Assembly: GCA_023401925.1 (NCBI GenBank)
Contig: JAEXDA010000029.1
Coordinates: 1 to 64,000, forward strand
Reading direction: 5' to 3'
DNA length: 64,000 nucleotides
DNA from: Bacillota bacterium
GTDB taxonomy: Bacteria; Bacillota; UBA4882; UBA8346
This document shows, piece after piece, positions 60,437-64,000 of this stretch. The notes below the pieces were generated by a model. The model ran no database searches and was not told the origin of the DNA. It worked only from the letters and a program-made list of their open reading frames with translations. A program made the translations under genes and the position numbers. Position 1 is the first letter of the stretch; each line of letters starts with the position of its first letter.

Positions 60437-62506
60437 TTAATCTACATGAAAACGGTGGATTTTATGAAGCAATTGAGTGGCTATTTTTGCCAAATCTTCC
60501 GCGGAAGAAGCGATTTGCTGCATATAGGCGGTCTGTTCTTCGGAAGAAGCCGAGACCTCTTCCGAACCGGCGGCAGTTTCTTCGGCGATGGTGGCAATTT
60601 CGTCAATGGACGTTCCTGCGTGATTGGCGTTGCTTGTTAATTCATCCGCCGCTTTGGAAACAGTTTTGATTCGGGCTGTGATGACTTCAACGGATTCCGA
60701 TGCGTTCCGGAACATTGAAATTAAATCACGCAACGATTTTTCTCCTTCATCGGCAACGGATTCCATTTGGTTCATTTCTTCTACAATTTCTCCGATATGG
60801 GCTTGGAGAGTATGAACGATGGAACTGATGTTTTCCACAGAGTTTCCGGACTGTTCCGACAAAGATTTGACTTGTTGAGCGACGACCGCAAAACCCCTTC
60901 CCTGTTCTTTGGCGCGGGCCGCCTCTATTGCTGCGTTAATAGCCAGTAAGTTTGTTTGTTCAGCGACGGCTCGAATAACGGAGAGGATTTCTTCGATTTC
61001 GGAAGACATTTGGGTCAAATTATAAATGGAAGTGTTAACTTTGGCTGTTAACTTTTTATTTTCCTCCATCTTGCTTTCCTGAAGCTGGACAACTTTATGC
61101 CCCTGATTCATGTTTTCCCAGGTTTTTGTCGCCAGTTCCTCGGAATTTTCCATTTCGGCCGCAATTTGACGTAACCCTTCAACGATATCTTTGATCTTGG
61201 TATTTCCCTTTTCGGTTAAAACTGCCTGTTCGGAGGCTTCTCTTGCCAGGTCGGTGATGGCGCCCACGACATGTTCTCCTGCTTTGGTAACTTCTTGGGA
61301 TGAAGCCATCATTTCTTCCGCCGATGCGGCCACTGTTTCTCCCAGAACCTGAATCTCGTGGACCAATTCCTTGACATTTCCCACCATAATTTTTAATGAG
61401 GACAGGAGTTGTCCGATTTCATCCCGGGAGATCTCTGATTCGGGGATTTCAACGTTGAGGTTCCCGTCGGCAACTTGTTTTAGCACGCTGACTGCTGTCT
61501 TTAACGGTTTAATGATATTCCCGTCTAAAAAGAACTTGACCATAAAATAAGCCAGCATTATCAATAGGAGTGTGATAACGGTTACACTTAGTAATACAAT
61601 ATTGCTTGTACTATAGACTTCCTTCAAAGATTCACCGGCAAATAATACGCCGATAGGCCGGTTGTCCGGACCCAATAACGGCATATAGGCCGTGATGTAA
61701 GGGATGCCGAGAATTTTAGTTGTACCAAGATATTGACGGTTATCGGTTAATACCACCTTGGCGATCCGGGGATCGAGACGGGTTCCGACTGCCCGGTGAC
61801 CATCTTTTTGGATGGTGGTTGCAAGCCTAACATCATTGAGGAAGATGGTGGCGTCCGTTCGAAAAGTTTTCTTAATATGATCGACGATTTCCGGCTTTTC
61901 CAATCGGTATCCGGCAGAGATGACTCCAATAATATTTCCGGCTTCATTTTTAACAGGAACCCCGGCCCGGGCCGATATTTTAACGGCCGTCCCTTTTTCA
62001 ATGGTTGCAAAAGCTTCCCCTTTAAGAGCCATCTCCACGTTCAACTGATTTGTTATACTGTCTCCGTAGTTCGAAGCTTCGTGAGTCCTCGCAAGTACAA
62101 TACCGTGGGCATCCGTAACCGTTACAAAATCAATATGAGCTTTTTTAGTCAGGGGCGTTAAATGGTTCAACAGGGATGATGTATTATGCTCAGCGACTGC
62201 TTTTGCTATACTGGGATGACTGGCAAAAATGGATGCATAGTTTAAGGCTTTATTCTTGTATTCATCGAGGGAAAGATTCAGGCCGTTCATTCCGTTGATG
62301 GCATTTTTTTCAGCGACGGTATTATTGTGTTGTAAAAAGAATAAAAGAGTGGTTCCGACAGTTAGGAAGACAGTAATAACGATGCTGAACATAATAAACA
62401 GCGGGAGTTTTTTATTAATACTAATATTCCTGAGTTGTGCCAATATGGGTTGGGGCAAAGTATTATTGGGAGTTGGCGCCTGAAGTTTTCTGAAGGGTAG
62501 TTTCAT
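60437..62506 (-). CDS. Methyl-accepting chemotaxis protein with periplasmic Cache sensor
   Basis: A 689-residue chemoreceptor: first membrane segment at about residues 36-58, a large Cache-type sensor outside (about 60-300; VTVTDAHGIVLARTHEA and GVISAGYRLEK), second membrane segment at about 300-325, HAMP (about 325-380), and a cytoplasmic signalling domain. The hairpin tip reads EQTNLLAINAAIEAARAKEQGRGFAVVAQQVK, and the adaptation helices carry Glu/Gln-rich repeats. It stands alone; no che genes are in the window. The ligand is unknown. Confidence 0.93.
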   Translation of the reverse strand: MKLPFRKLQAPTPNNTLPQPILAQLRNISINKKLPLFIMFSIVITVFLTVGTTLLFFLQHNNTVAEKNAINGMNGLNLSLDEYKNKALNYASIFASHPSIAKAVAEHNTSSLLNHLTPLTKKAHIDFVTVTDAHGIVLARTHEASNYGDSITNQLNVEMALKGEAFATIEKGTAVKISARAGVPVKNEAGNIIGVISAGYRLEKPEIVDHIKKTFRTDATIFLNDVRLATTIQKDGHRAVGTRLDPRIAKVVLTDNRQYLGTTKILGIPYITAYMPLLGPDNRPIGVLFAGESLKEVYSTSNIVLLSVTVITLLLIMLAYFMVKFFLDGNIIKPLKTAVSVLKQVADGNLNVEIPESEISRDEIGQLLSSLKIMVGNVKELVHEIQVLGETVAASAEEMMASSQEVTKAGEHVVGAITDLAREASEQAVLTEKGNTKIKDIVEGLRQIAAEMENSEELATKTWENMNQGHKVVQLQESKMEENKKLTAKVNTSIYNLTQMSSEIEEILSVIRAVAEQTNLLAINAAIEAARAKEQGRGFAVVAQQVKSLSEQSGNSVENISSIVHTLQAHIGEIVEEMNQMESVADEGEKSLRDLISMFRNASESVEVITARIKTVSKAADELTSNANHAGTSIDEIATIAEETAAGSEEVSASSEEQTAYMQQIASSAEDLAKIATQLLHKIHRFHVD

Positions 62507-62707
62507 GTTGCAGCTCCTTTACACCAATATCAAGTTGTCTTATAAGTATTTATCGGGATATTTGACCACAAGTTGAGACATTTTTTTGCCACTCCAATAG
62601 CGTATTTCAATGGAAAAGACCGCCGGGCAACTTTGGTTGCAACATTCCCAAAGTATTACCGGCGGCCATCAAGGGCGCTAGGCTTTATGAATCCATCGCA
62701 TGAATAC

Positions 62708-64000
62708 TTAAATGAATAAATTTACATTTCCTTGTTCGGCGGCAGCCAGATAGGAAGCGACCCCGCCGACTTCCACGCCTTCGATCAATTCCTCTTTCTT
62801 GATGCCCATAACATCCATGGACATTTGGCAGGCTACCATTTTGATACCCATCATTCGGGCTTCCCCGATCATGCTTTCCAGCGCGGCAATATTCTTTTTT
62901 CGCATCACCATCCGAATCATCTTCGGTCCGATGCCACCCATATTCATTCTGGATAATCCTAACTTGAATGAACCCCGTGGCATCATCATGCCAAACATTT
63001 TATCGAGTAGGCCTTTTTGAACTTTCACTTTTTTGGGTTTGCGTAAAATATTTAACCCCCAGAAGGTAAAGAACATGGTCACTTGCCGGCCCATCGATGC
63101 CGCTCCGGTCGCAATGATGAAGCTCGCTATTGCTTTATCCAAATCACCGCTGAAAACTACAATCGTTTTGTCCTGCGGTAAAGCTGTATTCGCCGTTGGA
63201 GCTTTGGCAGTTGCTCCTTTACGAATCCGGGCTGTTATCTGACCGGCCCCCCGGTCTAGGTGAATTAAGGTGTTGCCGGTTCTGGAGCACCAGGCCTCCA
63301 CATCATTGGCAAATCCGGGATCGGAAGCGGTTATTTCCAGAATATCGCCCTCATGTAATGGTTGCATCCGGTTATATAATTGCAGAATTGGACCGGGGCA
63401 CTGTAAGCCGCAGGCATTTACTTTAACAATTTCCATATTGGTATTTTCCTCCTTGGGATGGGCATAAAGGGCAACACCAGCGATTTTGGACTTTGCGGAC
63501 CCATCCAAAAAATTTTGTTCCTGCCTTGCAATATGATAAGTTTTATAACCGCCGCTCAGATTCTTCACTTTGGTAAAGCCGTTTTGAAGCAGGATTCGGG
63601 ATGCGATGTAGGCCCGTAAACCAACCTGACAGGTTACAATGATTTCCTTGTCCTTGGGCAATTCTCCAAGACGTCCTCTGAGTTCATGGAGGGGAATATT
63701 AACAGCTCCAGGTAGAGTACCCAGTTCTACTTCAATCGGTTCCCGGACATCCAGGTAAAAGCTGTGCGGGTGGCTTTCCAATTGATCCCAACTCATTGCG
63801 TCCACATCTTGATTTATGATGTTTGCAGCGGTATAACCGGCAATGTTTACCGGATCCTTAGCCGATGAAAATGGTGGGGCATAGGCTAGCTCCAAATCCA
63901 TCAAATTGAAAACCGTTTTTCGGAACCGGATGGCAGTCGCCAAGACATCAAGCCGTTTGTCGACACCTTCATAACCGACGACTTGGGCGCCATAGAGTTG
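62708..64000 (-). CDS. Rhodanese-TusA-DsrE fusion, C-terminal part of a multidomain oxidoreductase (partial)
   Basis: The open frame runs off the right edge, so only the C-terminal part is seen: 430 residues with no credible start. From the edge inward: the end of a pyridine nucleotide-disulfide oxidoreductase dimerisation domain (QLYGAQVVGYEGVDKRLDVLATAI), a rhodanese domain with the active cysteine in VTCQVGLRAYIAS, a TusA domain with CGLQCPGPILQL, and a DsrE/DrsF-like domain at the C terminus. The set matches large CoA-disulfide or sulfur-trafficking reductases. It probably moves sulfur atoms from persulfides to TusA-type cysteines. Confidence 0.88.
   Translation of the reverse strand, partial: QLYGAQVVGYEGVDKRLDVLATAIRFRKTVFNLMDLELAYAPPFSSAKDPVNIAGYTAANIINQDVDAMSWDQLESHPHSFYLDVREPIEVELGTLPGAVNIPLHELRGRLGELPKDKEIIVTCQVGLRAYIASRILLQNGFTKVKNLSGGYKTYHIARQEQNFLDGSAKSKIAGVALYAHPKEENTNMEIVKVNACGLQCPGPILQLYNRMQPLHEGDILEITASDPGFANDVEAWCSRTGNTLIHLDRGAGQITARIRKGATAKAPTANTALPQDKTIVVFSGDLDKAIASFIIATGAASMGRQVTMFFTFWGLNILRKPKKVKVQKGLLDKMFGMMMPRGSFKLGLSRMNMGGIGPKMIRMVMRKKNIAALESMIGEARMMGIKMVACQMSMDVMGIKKEELIEGVEVGGVASYLAAAEQGNVNLFI

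Noticed and set aside
1..64000. CRISPR array, prophage, intact insertion sequence, rRNA or tRNA genes
   Set aside because: No regularly spaced repeats, transposase, phage structural genes or RNA gene signatures were seen.

Overview
The window looks like chromosome of a Bacillota (Firmicutes) bacterium that probably has an outer membrane. Strong AGGAGG-type ribosome binding sites, frequent TTG and GTG starts, sigma-A-like promoters, and TPP and SAM-I riboswitches that end in intrinsic terminators all point to Bacillota. A short LptD/OstA-like protein (35826-37421) and a secreted beta-barrel-like protein ending in Phe (49943-50518) point to a diderm lineage such as Limnochordia (Hydrogenispora-like), Negativicutes or Halanaerobiia. 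The lineage is inferred; no rRNA or other marker gene is present. There is no phage, intact insertion sequence, CRISPR array, rRNA or tRNA that I can see.

Layout, left half. 0.6-2.7 kb is an NfeD-like/flotillin membrane pair. 2.8-5.9 kb is a two-gene operon of a hydantoinase/oxoprolinase-type ATPase and a histone-deacetylase-family amidohydrolase with a C-terminal four-cysteine motif. 5.9-6.5 kb is a repeat cluster. 6.5-9.2 kb holds an endonuclease-IV-like TIM barrel and a DUF4153 membrane protein. 9.4-14.1 kb is a thiamine operon (thiD-thiC-thiM-thiE-HAD phosphatase) behind two tandem TPP riboswitches, each with its own terminator. 14.1-19.3 kb holds a Gfo/Idh/MocA oxidoreductase, a secreted unknown, an aldo/keto reductase, and a MerR regulator divergent from an iron alcohol dehydrogenase. 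19.4-23.9 kb is sbcD-sbcC, followed by a decayed glycerophosphodiesterase gene, a MATE exporter and a RhlE-type helicase.

27.6-34.8 kb is an AraC-controlled hexuronate operon (uxaC-uxaB-uxaA-kdgK-kdgA). It takes galacturonate through tagaturonate, altronate, KDG and KDPG to pyruvate and glyceraldehyde-3-phosphate. A secreted GH30-CBM2 hydrolase at 42.6 kb probably belongs to the same plant-polysaccharide lifestyle.

Right half. 35-42 kb carries two envelope proteins, a LarE sulfur transferase and a three-gene set related to 2-hydroxyacyl-CoA dehydratase activation. 44.8-47.2 kb has tcdA and metY. 47.6-49.8 kb is a compact ABC-ATPase/GTPase/Fe-S trio that I cannot assign; it is the best candidate here for an undescribed system, perhaps metallocentre maturation. 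49.9-54.6 kb holds the beta-barrel protein, an Acg-like nitroreductase and two divergent TetR genes, each behind a palindromic operator, the second leading a four-gene operon. 54.7-59.8 kb is sulfur amino acid metabolism (SAM riboswitch-metA, cysK, a second metY). The end holds a C-GCAxxG-C-C protein, a chemoreceptor, and the C-terminal part of a rhodanese/TusA/DsrE fusion protein that runs off the right edge.

A family of at least three MITE-like palindromic elements (34.8, 45.8 and 51.7 kb), with a weaker fourth at 49.9 kb, is scattered through the right half.
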